Assembly: GCF_003473485.1 (NCBI RefSeq)
Contig: NC_053045.1
Span: 53,176,494-53,240,493 of the forward strand
Length of the DNA stretch: 64,000 bases
From: Medicago truncatula
Taxonomy: Eukaryota; Streptophyta; Magnoliopsida; Fabales; Fabaceae
Reading direction: 5' to 3'
Shown here: piece by piece, positions 10,683-23,943 of the stretch
Layout of the letters: every line of letters begins with the position of its first letter
Position numbering within the stretch: position 1 is the first letter of the stretch
Position numbers and translations under genes: made by a program
The notes under the pieces: model-generated
What the model saw: the letters and a program-made list of their open reading frames with translations, nothing else
Databases searched by the model: none
What the model was told of the DNA's origin: nothing

Positions 10683-11230
10683 GGGGGCGTTTGTTTCACG
10701 GATGCAAAAATTATTCCCTGGAATGATTATAAAGTACGTTTGGTTACCAATTTGAATTCCTTGGAACTTTCTTTCTAAATTCCTGAGAATACTAAAAATA
10801 TGTTTGGTTTAAAATGTATAATCCCAGGAATAAATGTCAAAATTATTAAAATACCCTTTTACATTCAATAGATGAAAAATAATATTTTTCATGTTATTTT
10901 TAATCTAAGCAAAGTAAATTATGTGAGTCAACAAAGGTATTGGTCAGGGTATATACTTTTTTTTTAATACATAACAAGAGTACCCTGTTTCAAGTTGTTA
11001 CACGCCATTTAATTGAAGGTTGGCAGGCTGCCCAACACCTTTGACAGATGCCCGCTCGAATATCAGTCACCGAAACTCGCATTTGCGCGGCCCAGCTCCA
11101 CTGGTACAGCAGCCTGGCAGGCCGAGAATCTGTCCAACAGTTGAAAAAAACGCAAAAAACAAAACAAAACATAAGACACAAACATGTTATGGATGGACCT
11201 GAATCCAGATAAGTGAAAAGAGAGAGCAAA

Positions 11231-11312
<82 letters not shown>

Positions 11313-11606
11313 GGTTTCTATTAATTTAGAAAACGCGTGGGAAAAATTAGGAGGGAAGAAGCGCGGGTAAAATAGGGGTATGGGTGGGTTTTTGCCATGA
11401 ATGTGGAGATTTCATTCCCAGGAATTGAAGATTCCAGCCCCCCACCTCCGGGAATAAAAATAGAGAGTCAACGGGTAAATAAGATTCCTGGAAATCATTT
11501 ATTCCTGGGTATATTATTTTTGTTCCCTTCTACCAAACATAGGAATATCGTATTTAATGCCCTTATTCTCAGGAATATATTTTTTATCTCCCAAACAAAC
11601 ACCCCC
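10683..11606. mobile_element. Tourist-like (PIF/Harbinger) element, 924 bp
   Basis: The termini are GGGGGCGTTTGTTTCACGG on the left and, reverse-complemented on the right, GGGGGTGTTTGTTTGGGAG, flanked by TTA on both sides (10680-10682, 11607-11609). A 3-bp TTA duplication with GGG...GTTTG ends is typical of Tourist MITEs. It is long for a MITE because it contains a G+C-richer block (about 11018-11140) and a (TA)n run (11238-11309). No transposase. Confidence 0.82.
11238..11309. repeat. (TA)n microsatellite
   Basis: About 36 uninterrupted TA dinucleotides inside the Tourist-like element. Likely length-polymorphic. Confidence 0.95.
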
Positions 11607-11609
11607 TTA

Positions 11610-14600
11610 GTCTTTTCCCCCTTATGAACTTTTTTTCTTTTTTGCTGGCAGAAATTTTCTAAATAGAATTGTGGTTATCTTAGTGGAAATCTTCCTCATC
11701 TCTCATAGATAGCTTTAATTAATACTTATAGTTCCACTTCATGTTTTATTGAGCTAACTTCAAATGCATATTAGAATGAGTACTTTGATTGAGTTATCTG
11801 TGCATTAGTACAAAAATTATTCTATTTGTGCATTAGTACCACTAAAGTATCGAGTAAAAAAAGTTAGCAGCATTTTAGAGTAAATGCACAACCTGCAATT
11901 CTCTAACTGTGATTATTCAACTATGCAACTAATTTGAACCACCTGACTAACAGTTAATGGTATCTGTTTTATTGTCTGATATATTGCTATTTGTCAACAT
12001 AGTAGACTAAATGTTCGTGAGAAGTTAGCTAACCAACAATGGGATTATCCAAGAAGATACTGCTGATGCAAATGAAAGGACTCCCATGATCTTATAGTAA
12101 AAGTTTTGATGAAATTATGTGTTTTTTATATTATTATATTTGATCGTATTATTGCTATAAAATATAAATGTGATACATGTTAAAAATAATTTAAAGATCA
12201 TTTTTATCGCAAGGGTCAAAAGTCTAGTTTAAAATATTAAACTAATAACATGTTCATCTGATCTCAATCACACGGTCTAAATGTCTGACCGCATACTTCA
12301 AAACAAGTTGTTCTATTTTAACGCTATTTTTAAATCCATGTATATCTATCACAGATGGAACCCCTCACCAATATTATTAAGAGATTTAAGTATTCACTAT
12401 TTGTTTCTTTTTTGATAGGAAGTGTCCATTATTTGTTTTGTAAAAACAAAAACGTGTCTACTTACTTCACACTACTCTATACCTCATTGATAGAGAAATG
12501 ATATTTGTACAACCATGATATCATGCGTTGAACATGTTGTAACAAATATATGTTAAATATTCTCATTAAAAAATGTTAAATATAATAATCCACCTACTAA
12601 AACGTATTAAAATTCGGATGTGATATATATAAATAGAGGATTCTAGTAGACTGGTACATTGTGATTGAACATGTCCTTCGTACGTATCATTAGCCATCAA
12701 TCTCAGTTAAAGTGGCTGTTTGGGTATGATTTTTTGAGCTACCTTTGGAATTGTGTGATGATCAAGTTTTTAAGGAGGGTAGGACAAAAAATTGGATCTC
12801 TCTTTAAAGTTGATAAATAATTTTAATTCATTCTGGTGGTTAATTTGCTATAATCTGTATAGAAGTTAACCTAGCCAAGAAACTGATTTCATCCTTTAAG
12901 CAAAGAGGTGTCCGTCTTTCGTATTGAATATGAAGGTTTGTTGAAGAAAATATTTCAAGTTTCCTGCACAAAGCATCAAATTCAAAATTTTAGAAAATGT
13001 CATCCCTGGTGCACAAAGGACAAGCATCACGCGACAAAACGTTTATACTATGCAGTGAGATTATTACAATGTTTGGATTGTACACCAATTTATCATCCAT
13101 GGTCATATTTGTCTTGAAGAACACCGTCCCAACAGGACGATTTCATCCAATCATAATTACTTAACTCAAGAATTCTCAAAATAACAATTCTGACGAAAAA
13201 TGTTGAAACACACCAAAGCTATGTTTGAAGTCTCAAGAAAGAAATTTGAATCATTGGTAATTTCAAGTCGTAAATACATAGAGTCAAGTGAATCAAATTT
13301 CAAATCCTTTCAAAGAAAGCTAATCACTTGTATTTAAGCTATCATTTCATATCATTTTTTTTATAAGAGTTATCTTAGTATTTAAGCTATCATTTCATAT
13401 CCCTTTTGTATAAGAGTTATCTTGTAATCTCAAACACTAATTCCAGATTTGTTGTAATCTATGGGTCAATTGGGCTAGGGCTTTGAATAAACAAAGAAGA
13501 AACGCCAATCGAAAGGTTTGCAAGAGACTCAATAGATTTGTTGAAACCAGACTTGTTGAGTAAGAAGAACTCGACTGAGTTAGATTTTTGTGGTTGAAAT
13601 ATGAGTATATATCTTGAGATAAGAGATAGTGTGGTCATTGTAATTGGTTAATTATAATTGAGTAAGTCCTTTTCATAGAGAAGACAAAGTCACTATGTCA
13701 GTGGTGAACTAGACTAACTGTCGATTTTTTTTTTTCATTCTTTATTAATATCTCTACTCTATGTTAAACCTTGTAGTAATTTATTACAAGTCATTGTCAT
13801 TACTTTCCTTTACAACAATCAACCTTTATTCAACCTATTCAAATATTTGAAAGCACAAAGTTTTAAAGTAACACATTTAAATTTCATTTTTTTATGTTTT
13901 TCTCATCTTCATCACAAAACAAAGAAAACTAGCTAACGAAAACTTAACCAGCAAGACTTCCAAAGACAAACAAAGATGTTTAAGGCATCTTCTAACAATG
14001 ACAAGCATCACATGTCTAGTAGTGTTGGGCATACCGTTAGGGTCAAGCCACTAAAGGAAAAATAGAAAAGAGAAGATTAGGTCTACGTGCATGGATGGCA
14101 ATTAAAAAGATTTAAAAAAAAAAGAAAAGAAACAACAATGGCAAAGTTGCAATCGACAAGGTTAATGATGAGTCACATGGGTGCCACAAGCCGCATGTCA
14201 AGGGTAGAGATAGTTTTATTTAGTTTCTTCTTGTTGTTGTTGTTTTTTTTTTTTTTTTTTTTTTACAAAACCTAATGAAATATCAATCAATTATCAATAA
14301 GATTATAATACGCATTTATGAGCTCAATGTGACCAAAAACTATAAAAAGTATATTTTTCTACTAAAACGTTTTATGAACTTGTTTTATTGGCTTTGAAAT
14401 TGGTCTTTTCAATTAAAAAGCACCGTAGAAAGTATATTTCTACTAAAACGTTTTGGGGATAGGGTATCACAAAAAACATAAATAAGACCGAGTTGAGCAT
14501 ATATTCTCCGGTGTACAGTTTCTCCGGTGAAATCACAGCCATTATTTCACCACTTCCACATGCAGTCATAACCAATTGAAGGGCTATGATGTTCACCGGA

Positions 14601-14800
14601 CATTATCCAATATCCAGTTAAAAGCCTACGGGAGAGGATCTCTGTCCGGTGATTATATCTTATTCAAGCAAAATTACTTACATTTTCATTCGGTGTGTCC
14701 AATATGTTATTTCTCAATCAACTTTCGATTAATATTTATTTACAAAGGTTGTATCAACCCTTCAAATACCAACAAAGGGTATGTTTTTCTTCTTAAAATG
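11610..14800. other. Long intergenic region without recognised genes
   Basis: Mostly A+T-rich. I see no exon set, RNA gene or delimited transposon. Bases 13331-13378 and 13379-13424 are an imperfect tandem duplication of about 48 bp (tatttaagctatcatttcat...). A T-run lies at 14243-14264. Short ORFs here have no recognisable content. Confidence 0.4.
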
Positions 14801-14802
14801 CA

Positions 14803-14833
14803 CTAGATCATCGACCCATGCGATGCCCGGGTC
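14803..14833 (-). mobile_element. Candidate Helitron 3' terminus
   Basis: On the minus strand the sequence has an imperfect 9-bp stem (GACCCGGGC / GCATGGGTC, loop ATC), then GATGAT, then CTAG followed by T. A hairpin shortly before a terminal CTRR, with insertion next to T, is the Helitron 3' signature. I could not identify the 5' TC end, so the body of the element (extending right from here) is not delimited. Confidence 0.4.
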
Positions 14834-15766
14834 CTACCGACTAAATTACAAACACGAATAAAATATACCGTACATTAAAATTGTAATGTAATAAGTCATA
14901 TAATAAAAATGTATTACATTAATCATATCATAGTGACATTAATATAGTTCGAAAACCGTACATTTTACATTAATTATCATACATTACAAAATACTACTTT
15001 TTTATAGACCACATTTGAAATCACATTATAGTACCATCACCATCTTCCTTATTATTTTCAACCCATCAAGACTTTTGACCTGTGCAGTTAAAAAACACAA
15101 AGGATCTTTATATACCTTTGAGTGGCATTTAAAAACTATATTTTAATATGCTTAATATTTCTAAACAAATTTCTTAAATTGAAATAGTGTATATATGTTC
15201 ACTCAACGAAACATATATTAAAGTAATTTGAAAATTAATGGTTCACGAATTAAAATACTCAATATACATTATATAATTGAAAGAAAAAAAAATGTATAAT
15301 TGATTCAAAATATTTAGTTACATTCAGCAATGAACTATAATATTTTAACAGAAGAGATTTTGCTAAAAGCAATACACATATCTCTTGTTCCCGTGAGTCA
15401 ATTACATTAAATATTCATATATTTTTTTAAAAACTCAATATGACTAATCTAAGAGGACTAATTCCATCTTCCACTTGAAAACTTTTTTTTGAAGTTCATA
15501 AATTATATAGAGGGCTTATAATTTCACACCTTCAATTTTAATACACTTATTTCACACCACATTTCTTTCAATCTATTTTTTATATTATATTATAAACTTA
15601 TCATATCTATCATTTCACTCTTTTTAATTTTTTTTCTCACTGTAGGTGGATTGAGTTTGGGTGTCCAAGAATCATTTTCCTATTATATATCATTGAAATA
15701 GTCGATACAAAATTATGTAAATGCTAATCTATATATCAACAAAATATGTAGTATTGTTTCATTGTA

Positions 15767-16335
15767 TAGTAGAAACTCTATAAATTAATAATGTTGGGAC
15801 CGGAGAAATTTATTAATTTAGAGAATTATTAATTTATCGATAAATTAATAATTATTAATTTAAAGAGTTTTTAAGTAATTATACTGTACATATCAAACAA
15901 AAAGGCAAATTAGTCTATGTCTCTTAGAATTACATTGCACCAAATCTTGGGACTCAATGTAAATTAATAAATATTGTATTCATATTCATTGGAAATATGA
16001 CTTTTGACTTTTGAAGTGTATAGTAAATGTAAACAAGTGGAATGTTCAATGTATTCTTAAGCAAGTTTGGCATATATAAATTACATGAATGTCTTAAAAG
16101 TATTCAAACCATATCTCACTCACGAAGTGTAATATATTTTTTTTCAGTTTCTATGAATTATTAATTTATGATTTTCTTGGGACCGAAAATTATAAAGGGA
16201 TCTCCCAAAAAATTATTATCTTATTATTTTATCGAATTATTCAATTTTTTACACTGGCCTAAGTCGGGACCGGACAAATTTATTATTTTAGAGAGTTTAT
16301 TAATTTACCGAGTATTAATTTAAAGAGTTTCTACT
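15767..16335 (+). mobile_element. Internally deleted Lemi1-like element (Emigrant-type MITE), 569 bp
   Basis: Complete short element flanked by TA (15765-15766, 16336-16337). The left end is TAGTAGAAACTCTATAAATT and the right end, reverse-complemented, CAGTAGAAACTCTTTAAATT. From about 15998 it follows the sequence of the transposase copy at 4761 onward through the start of its ORF (to base 4893). It then jumps directly to base 6455 at the 3' end of the ORF and continues to the right terminus. The coding part is thus removed cleanly, and its left TIR shows what the larger copy has lost. Confidence 0.92.
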
Positions 16336-16337
16336 GT

Positions 16338-17560
16338 AGATATAAACTTGTAGCAAAATCCAACGATGTGATGAAATAGGCGATATGATCATCGACTTAT
16401 ATAGAAACATAGAATAAGTTTTATAAGAAAATTTTTAAGTCATGTTTTTTTTTTGAAGGAAAAGTCATGTTTAAATCTTTACACACACCATCGATAAAAA
16501 AATCATTTCTTTAATGTAACTCTTAATGTCAATCATTTTTAATAGATGCATAATTGTTTATTTTACTCAAAAATCATATCCGTAATTTTTTTTATAGAGA
16601 TCCATAGTTCTCTCAAATTAACTTCACCATTGAGGAACGGAGACCCAAAGTTGTCAACCTTTTTTTATGCAAACATGTAATAGTATGATATTTTAAAGAC
16701 AATACCATTGCGTTTAAAATAATTAAAAAGAAGACTAAAATTTAATGGCTTAAGTATGATATTTTTTTGTTGAGAGCAACTATGGTAAGAAATTGGATTA
16801 TGTATGTTTAAATTTAATATTAACTCCAAGAATTTTAGGCTACAATTCTTTTTTTTTTTTCTGTATGTTTAAATTATTGTATGTAGCCAAAAAAATAAAA
16901 AGAATTTTAGGCTACATATAATTGAAAAATATAAAAAATATTCATTGTCTATTCATTTCTGTTTTCTTTTTTGACAGGATATTCACCTTTCTGTTAGAAT
17001 TTAGTAGTACGAGTATTTGTAACTCATTCAAGGAAAACTTTGAGCTTGAAGACAATTTCAACGGCTACATTTATGCATGCAAGGCAAGTGTTTCAATTTA
17101 CACTAATAATTTACAATAATATATATTTAATGATTCGACTATAAAATAAATGTGGACCTCTAGCTTAAAACAGACCAAATGCTTACATGTTTATGGTCTA
17201 TTTCTTCTCTCTTTACATGTCAACTAATGTATCAAAAGTAAATCTAAAAAGGAAACAAAAACCAATAAGGCATATTAGGAGACTTTTGGCCAAAGGAATG
17301 TCATCGGAGACCTTAAACATGAAAAGGCTACCAAACTTCAGAAAACGTATTTGTCTTCACTCCTTTTCTTCATCACTGACTGAGTAGAATGTTGAGGATT
17401 TTTCTGCATTAAAACTATATATATAACAGATATTTATAAACACCATTTTCCTTACAACCTTGCATATCATATTAGCAAACAAATTTCTTCATCCATCATT
17501 AGTAAATTTTATTTCAATAAAGCACATTTCCTTGTTATCCATTCTGACAGAAGCATTCCA
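16338..17560. other. Intergenic, no recognised gene
   Basis: A+T-rich. Short ORFs at 16922-17119 and 17187-17387 have no recognisable domain; a splice-like TTGACAG precedes a 40-codon open piece near 16978. I would not call a gene on this. Confidence 0.35.
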
Positions 17561-17639
17561 AAGACAATTACATATCAGCCACCAAAACAAATCTGAAACT
17601 GAAAGTAAAAATCATCAACATAAAAAGCAAGAGATTGAC

Positions 17640-17835
17640 CGCCATTGATACCTTTCTCGTTCTTGAATAATTGAGGAGAGGGCGATCAAGATGTGACCTA
17701 AAAATTGGAAAAAGCGTCATGCAGAAGCTCATAATTTTACAGGTAGAGTTCTGCAGCACTTGACAACCTCTTTAAGCCTTGTTTGCTCACCGGAGTTTCA
17801 ATCACATCTGTATTGCTTGAAAAATCACCATATTA
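17640..17835 (-). pseudogene. Possible C-terminal exon of an unrecognised gene
   Basis: On the minus strand about 17825-17742 reads FSSNTDVIETPVSKQGLKRL and then SSAAELYL and a stop. The composition looks like a genuine protein tail, but I do not recognise it and find no upstream exons with confidence. Confidence 0.22.
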
Positions 17836-19348
17836 CAATGCTCCGATAACCAAATATTATCAGAAAAATATACATATATACATGCCTAAATACAAACGAA
17901 AATAATGGGTTATAGCACAGGTATTACCACTATCGGATCCTTAGCAGACTCACTACAAAGTAGCAAACATTTTCAATTTGATCTCCAAAATTCTGAACCG
18001 AACATTGTAGGTAGCATAACAGCTAGCCCCCTCAACAAAAAAAAAATGGTGTATTAAAATCAGAAAACGGTAGTAACAACGCAGGTGATGATAAAAAAAA
18101 AAATTATACTTGCATGCTCAATGGTATAACACATCAACAGGGTAAATTAAGTTTTAGTAAGTAAGATTATAAATTTACAATAGTAAATTAATCAGCTGTC
18201 TCTTAGAATGCTTGAAAGTAGTATGGCTGCACGGAGAAACAAAGCGATACAACGATGAAACTAATAACGGAGACTTTGCAAATTTATTTAAGTATATAGA
18301 TGCTTATAGTATGGTGTGTTTGTTTCAACGAAATAAATTACATTCATTGGAATGACATTTCTAGGAATAATATTTCAATGAATAACATTCTTACTCATGT
18401 GTTTGATAAAAATTTAAATTTTCTAAAAATGTTTGAGAAATTATTTAATTAAAAAAATAAATATGAGTGGTGGTGAGAATTTATAGTAAGTTGAGTTTTT
18501 TTTTTTTTTTATTCTCGTAGGAATGTAAGATTCCCATCCTTTAAGCATGAGAATAACAATAGAAGAAATTATGCGTAAATAATATAAATAATATTTCTGG
18601 TATCAAATTTTCAAAACTTAAAACAAACATTAAAATGTTGCAATTTCAATCTCACATTTCCGATAATCATATTACAATCTTAAAACAACACACTCTTAAA
18701 TTGAATAATGAGATTTGCATGGAAAAACCAACAATTAATATATGTTAAATAATTAAATTAAATTGTTTGTCACAAGTAAAGGTTTTGGGCGAGAAGATTT
18801 CATTCGGATGCTAATCAACATTTTAATAAAATATTACAAATTTTGTTTCAATTTTTTTTTTTTTTACACCTTTACTACAATTACAACAAAAGCTACATTT
18901 TATAATGAAACTTTTTCAGAAATGGCTCGGTAAATTAATTAGCTGCCCCCGAGACTACTTGAAATTTTGTCTCTATAGAGAAACAAAGTGATGTTGGATT
19001 AGAATCTCAATCTACAATGTTTTGGCCACATTGAATAAACAGTAATATGTCTAATAAGAAACACTATCACATCAACAAAAAATGTCTAAAAAATTAGATA
19101 AGGGGCCAAAACATTTTTTAAATCTTTTCAATATATTTATTTTACTTCTAAATATTTTTGTATTGTTATTTTTGTGTTGTTGCGATGAACATTCATTCAT
19201 ACATGAAAATGTCCATAAGTGGATAAAAGGTTTGTTGGGCCATGCTAGGGAAATTTTGACTCACTGCTGCTGAAAATGTGATGGATGTTGTAAGGCTAGA
19301 GCTAATTTAACATTAAAATATCCTTCATTTGGCTCAGTTTTTGGTCTA
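17836..19348. other. Intergenic with MITE-like traces
   Basis: About 18305-18560 resembles the Tourist-like element family in wording (ggaatgacat, aggaataat, gagaataac), but I could not define both ends. A motif at about 18184-18250 (taaattaatcagctgtctc ... gagaaacaaagcgat) recurs diverged at 18931-18993, so part of this spacer is an old duplication. No gene seen. Confidence 0.35.
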
Positions 19349-19452
19349 TACTTCCTCCGCTTTTAAATCTATGCAAAAATTTAAATGTATTTGATTTAAA
19401 TTTGGACTAAATACATTTGACTTTTTGTTTATATTTAAGGCCGAAGGAAGTA
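19349..19452. mobile_element. Stowaway-like MITE, 104 bp
   Basis: The ends are TACTTCCTCCGCTTTTAAAT and, reverse-complemented, TACTTCCTTCGGCCTTAAAT. This is the same terminal type as the element at 3655-3794, and it is A+T-rich and non-coding inside. Confidence 0.8.
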
Positions 19453-21043
19453 GTATATCAATGAAATCTTACATGTCGTTTATGGCGTCTTCACGGCTAA
19501 TCAATCACACATTTCTCCCGACCCTAGTGTCTTTTGCACATCCACCCCACAATGATTTCTGATCCGACATGCATCGAGGATCGTATAAAGATTACAACTT
19601 ACTGAGAACCACATTGTCGAAGATCGAGAAAAGATTCCTCAATTTAAATGAATAGACGAATAAGGATCACATTATTTCAGTGTATATGTAACATGAGATA
19701 TTATTTTAGAATGAATAAGTCCCAAATAAATTAAACCTAAAATAAAGAAAATGATTAAAAACATAATCAAGCTTTCTAAGTTATTGGATGATTATACAAT
19801 AAAGTTAGAATCCACTTATGATTTTCTTGAGCAAAGACTTCAACCAAGTCATTGCACTTAACTTATATGTTGATGACACATTGCATTTGTTTTTTGTTAC
19901 ACAATATGATGTATTAAGTTATATAAATGAGTAGACCATATCTTAAAAAATATCAAAAAATGAGATGAGAAACCAAAATTCAAAAACAAATTAAATTGGA
20001 GGACCAAAATTTCATTTAAAAAATAAAGAGATTAAAAGTGCATTTAAAATTGTTAAAAATAGCTAGCCACACTCTTATCAATTTTCACAACCTTGACAAA
20101 ACAATATGATCAAATGATCATTTTCCAACAATGATCAAAGGGATAATTGCTATCTAGGTTATACCAAGGGATCTTTTTTATGCTTTACTGGGTTCCCTAC
20201 GAGGCTTGTACCTATTTACCAAACGTGCCGCAAGCTCCTTCACAAAGCAAAGTATAACTAACAATAACTAACACCATTTTCATTCAAAAGCAAATACGTA
20301 AAGAAACAGTGCAAGAACTAATTGCCTTCTAATTTAGTTTAAGTTTAACATTTCATGAAATGGGGGGTATAATGGTATATACCTAGCTTGCATCTATAAT
20401 CAACCTCACAAACGGGTTTGTAATAACTTGCGTGATTGGCGTAAATAGCCCAAATGACAAAACAAACCCACACGACACAAACCAATTCTATGTGTTATCA
20501 TCTTACAATGTTTGTATTTTTTTTAGTAAACCATCAAATTGATCTATGTTTTTGTAAGTCATTCTTAAATTAATAACTATTAATATTAGTCTTTGCTTTT
20601 GCCAAAAGTTTTTCTATTAATTCTTTTGTTATGTGACAAAAACATGTCTAATTAAAAATCTTTTGATAATATTTCAAAATAATCATTGTTTTTATCAAAA
20701 AATTTTTTGATTAAGTGTCTTGTCATGTGATAAAAATATAAGGACAGGAATCTAATTGAAAAACATTTCACAAAGACATAAATTATTTTAAAATATTAAT
20801 AAAGTCAACAACTAATTTAAAAACACATGGACTAAATTGATATTTTATTCATGTTTTTTTTTCTTTTCTTTTTTCCTTTTTCACTTTCGACCCTATCCTA
20901 TAAATTAACGTCGTTGCCGCGTTTAAACAAATAAATAAAATCTTTTAAGTACACATCAATCAATCAAAGTACATACCTTAGCCAAGTACATTTCCTAGTA
21001 CAGAACATTTCTGAATTCTTGTAACTGATTTCAATTTCGAAAA
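19453..21043. other. Intergenic; right part is the NEN promoter region
   Basis: No gene recognised. About 20870-21043, with pyrimidine-rich runs just before the NEN start codon, probably holds promoter and 5' UTR. The low-complexity part at 20500-20830 contains recurring 'cttttgataa/aatattt' motifs. Confidence 0.4.
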
Positions 21044-23943
21044 ATGGGTTCTCTTCCTCTCAGCGATGACCGATCAGAAATTGTATTCTTCGACGTAGAA
21101 ACCACCGTTCCGACCCGACCAGGTCAGGGTTTTGCCATTTTGGAATTCGGAGCCATTCTGGTTTGTCCAAGGAAGTTGACGGAGCTTCGAAACTACTCAA
21201 CTTTGGTCCGACCCTCCGAACTTTCACTCATCACTCCGTTATCGGAGCGATGTAACGGAATCAACGCTGAAGCTGTTTCCAACGCTCCTACCTTTGTTGA
21301 TATTGCTCACTCTGTTTATGACCTTCTCCATGGTTCGTTTCATTTTTCATTTATCTTTTCTTTTAAATGTTGGGGTTTTTGATGTTAGGGTCTCTGTAGC
21401 ACCGGCACTTCTAATGGAAATCGTCTATTGTGTCAGATTTTGGGCATGTGATTACATTCAACTATGCAATTTTTTTTTGCAAATTATTACATTTATAGGT
21501 GTTGACGTGTTAGTGTTATGTCTGGTGTTGTGTCAATGGGTTAGGGTTAATGGTGTTGAATTTTGTGCAGGGAGGATTTGGGCGGGTCATAATATTATTA
21601 GATTTGATTGTGTTCGGATTAGAGATGCTTTTGCTGCTATTAAACAGCCACCGCCTGAACCCAAGGGTTTGATTGACTCTTTGGTTTTGTTGACTCAAAA
21701 GTTTGGAAGAAGAGCTGGTAACATGAAGGTATCATTTTCTACATAGGCTTGTAGTTATATGCTTATTACATTCATAGGGCATTTGAAATTGAATTAACAA
21801 GTACTTGATTAAACTCTTATTATTCAATAAGAGAATATGCATGAACTGCTTTTCTAATTTAAGAGAAAATGAGAGGAAATTCTTAAAAACAGTTTATGAA
21901 TATCATTTTTATAAAGCTCTATTCAATACTTATTTACATGTAAGATATGATGCGAGTCAAAAGTTCTTCCAAATGGAAATGGATACCTTACAATTGAGAT
22001 ATTCCTGCATTCACGTTGTCAATGCATTGGTGACCATTGGATTCGGATCGGATAGTTCACAAAATATTCAGATTTTTATTCATTTTGAAAATAAATAAAT
22101 ACTGAGCTTGAAATCTGGACTATCTGATCCTTGATTCAACGGTCACTGATGTACTGAATGCTTGAATTCTGGGTGTCCAGATTTATCCCTCCGAATGTTC
22201 CCTTGGATGCAAACTAGAGCATTACAGCTTTTGGGAATGAAGGTTTGTTCATTATGGCAGCATCTGTAAATTTTAAGTTACAATTTGCGATGTTGTTCAC
22301 TGCAGATGGCTACTCTTGCTACCTATTTTGGTCTTGGGCAGCAGACACACAGGTAATTGAGCCCGTAAAAAGCTTATATCCCTTGCATTCCAGTCATCTT
22401 CTAAATTCAATATCCTTTTGCTTATGTTTTGTTTGCATCTTCAGGAGCTTAGATGATGTTCGGATGAATCTTGAAGTCCTCAAATACTGTGCAACAGTTC
22501 TATTCTTGGTAATTCAAAATGTCCTTTTTAAGTCTTTGCAAACAACTACTCATCCATTGTTGTAGAGACGATTCATATTAGTTGATACAGTTTTATGCTT
22601 TCTCAAATCATAAGTAAGAAATAAAACCAGACTCTTTGTTAACTTGATGTCAGTTCATCACCATTCTAATTACTTTTAGAAAGAAAAAACTTGTGGCTAC
22701 ATTGAGTCTCTAAACCTGATGTGTGTTTGGTAGAAGTAGAACACAGTCGAGTTTTTGTCATTTTTGTTTTTTTGATAAAATTCAGAAACAACACTCTTTG
22801 TTTAGTTCATATTTTGCTCATTTGACTTAAAAAACTTTCCTTCCAGATATTATTTAGTATTCTATGGAACTAGTTGAGGACCTATGGTGAAAATGATGAT
22901 AACATCTTTGTCTTTACAGGAGTCAAGTCTCCCAGATATATTCACTGAAAATTGTTGGGTTTCACCAAATGCTGTTACAAGAAGTCGCAGTAATGGGAAA
23001 TCACGGCCAGAAGGGGGTTTGTTGGTATCATCTCCTGAAACTGAAACTCAAGATAAAAATCATCCAATCCTTTCTCTTGCAACAAGCAGCACAGAAATCG
23101 CTGTTTCAAATGCTGCAGATACCTTTAGCTTCCGTGAGCTTCAGAACGAAATTAATAGAGAATCCATTAGGACAGATGTAGCCATGGATGACAAATCCAT
23201 ACAATATTCACCTGGTTCAGCAGCCTCATCTTCTGTGCATCAGGCTGGCAGCAGCTCTATTGCTGTTTTAGAGCCCGATTTTTTATCAATATCTTCTATT
23301 GATGCATCTCTTGTTCCATCTTATTATGGCAGTCAAAGGATAGAATTACATCATGAAGGTTTCCCATTTCAGCTTCATTGTTCTGGTTTGAAAGTGCGGT
23401 TTGGAATAAACACAAAGTTTGTTGATAGTGCTGGCCGGCCACGGTTAAACTTTGTGGTTGATCCATCACCAAGTTTATGTAATGTTCTTGATGCATGTGA
23501 CAATGTTGCACGTAAGTTATCCTCGGAATCTGGTAGCAGCTCTGATTGGAGGCCAGTTGTTATTAGGAAAGAGGGCTTCTTCAACTATCCTACTATCAGA
23601 TTGCAGTAAGTTCTTGACCTGTACACATGTATGCTTGCACACACACACACACACATATTTATTTGATTAATGAAAATTTCTCTGACATTCGTGACATATG
23701 CATTACAGTATACCTACAGCAGTGTGCGAAGAGATTGCCATTTACGCAACAGAAATATATCAAAAAGAATCATCTGGATCTGTGCAAAGGCTTCTCTTCA
23801 GCAAGTTTGATGCTGCAGAACTTGATTCCTTGTTCAAGCCTGGGACGTTTGTTGATGCAGCCTTCTCCTTAGATCTGTATGACTATCATCAGAATGCAGG
23901 GATTAAATTGGTTGCCAAGAAATTAACCATTCATTGCAACTAG
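21044..23943 (+). CDS. NEN: NEN-type DEDDh exonuclease (NAC45/86-dependent exonuclease-domain family), six exons
   Basis: Exons 21044-21332, 21571-21728, 22306-22352, 22445-22508, 22920-23605 and 23709-23943. All introns are GT-AG, phases fit, total 1479 nt (492 aa plus stop). The exonuclease domain fills the first 150-160 residues: motif I IVFFDVETT (D17, E19), motif II GHNIIRFDCVRI, motif III HRSLDDVRMN (His and Asp of the DEDDh type). A low-complexity linker and a conserved C-terminal region (VRFGINTKFVDSAGRPRLNF onward) follow, as in Arabidopsis NEN1/NEN2. Family knowledge: NEN genes act below NAC45/NAC86 to degrade nuclear content while sieve elements enucleate. The next gene is TOC1, 2.1 kb downstream on the same strand; Arabidopsis NEN2 is likewise beside TOC1, so this is probably the NEN2 position. 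A two-exon copy lies at 33649-34300. The exon model is mine, from splice sites and homology. Confidence 0.92.

Noticed and set aside
10990..11229. Protein-coding gene in the G+C-rich block of the Tourist-like element
   Set aside because: Short overlapping ORFs on both strands, none with a family resemblance; the block is reported only as unusual composition.
15767..16335. A second transposase gene at the pogo derivative
   Set aside because: Only the first about 40 bases of the ORF remain before the deletion joint; it codes for nothing.
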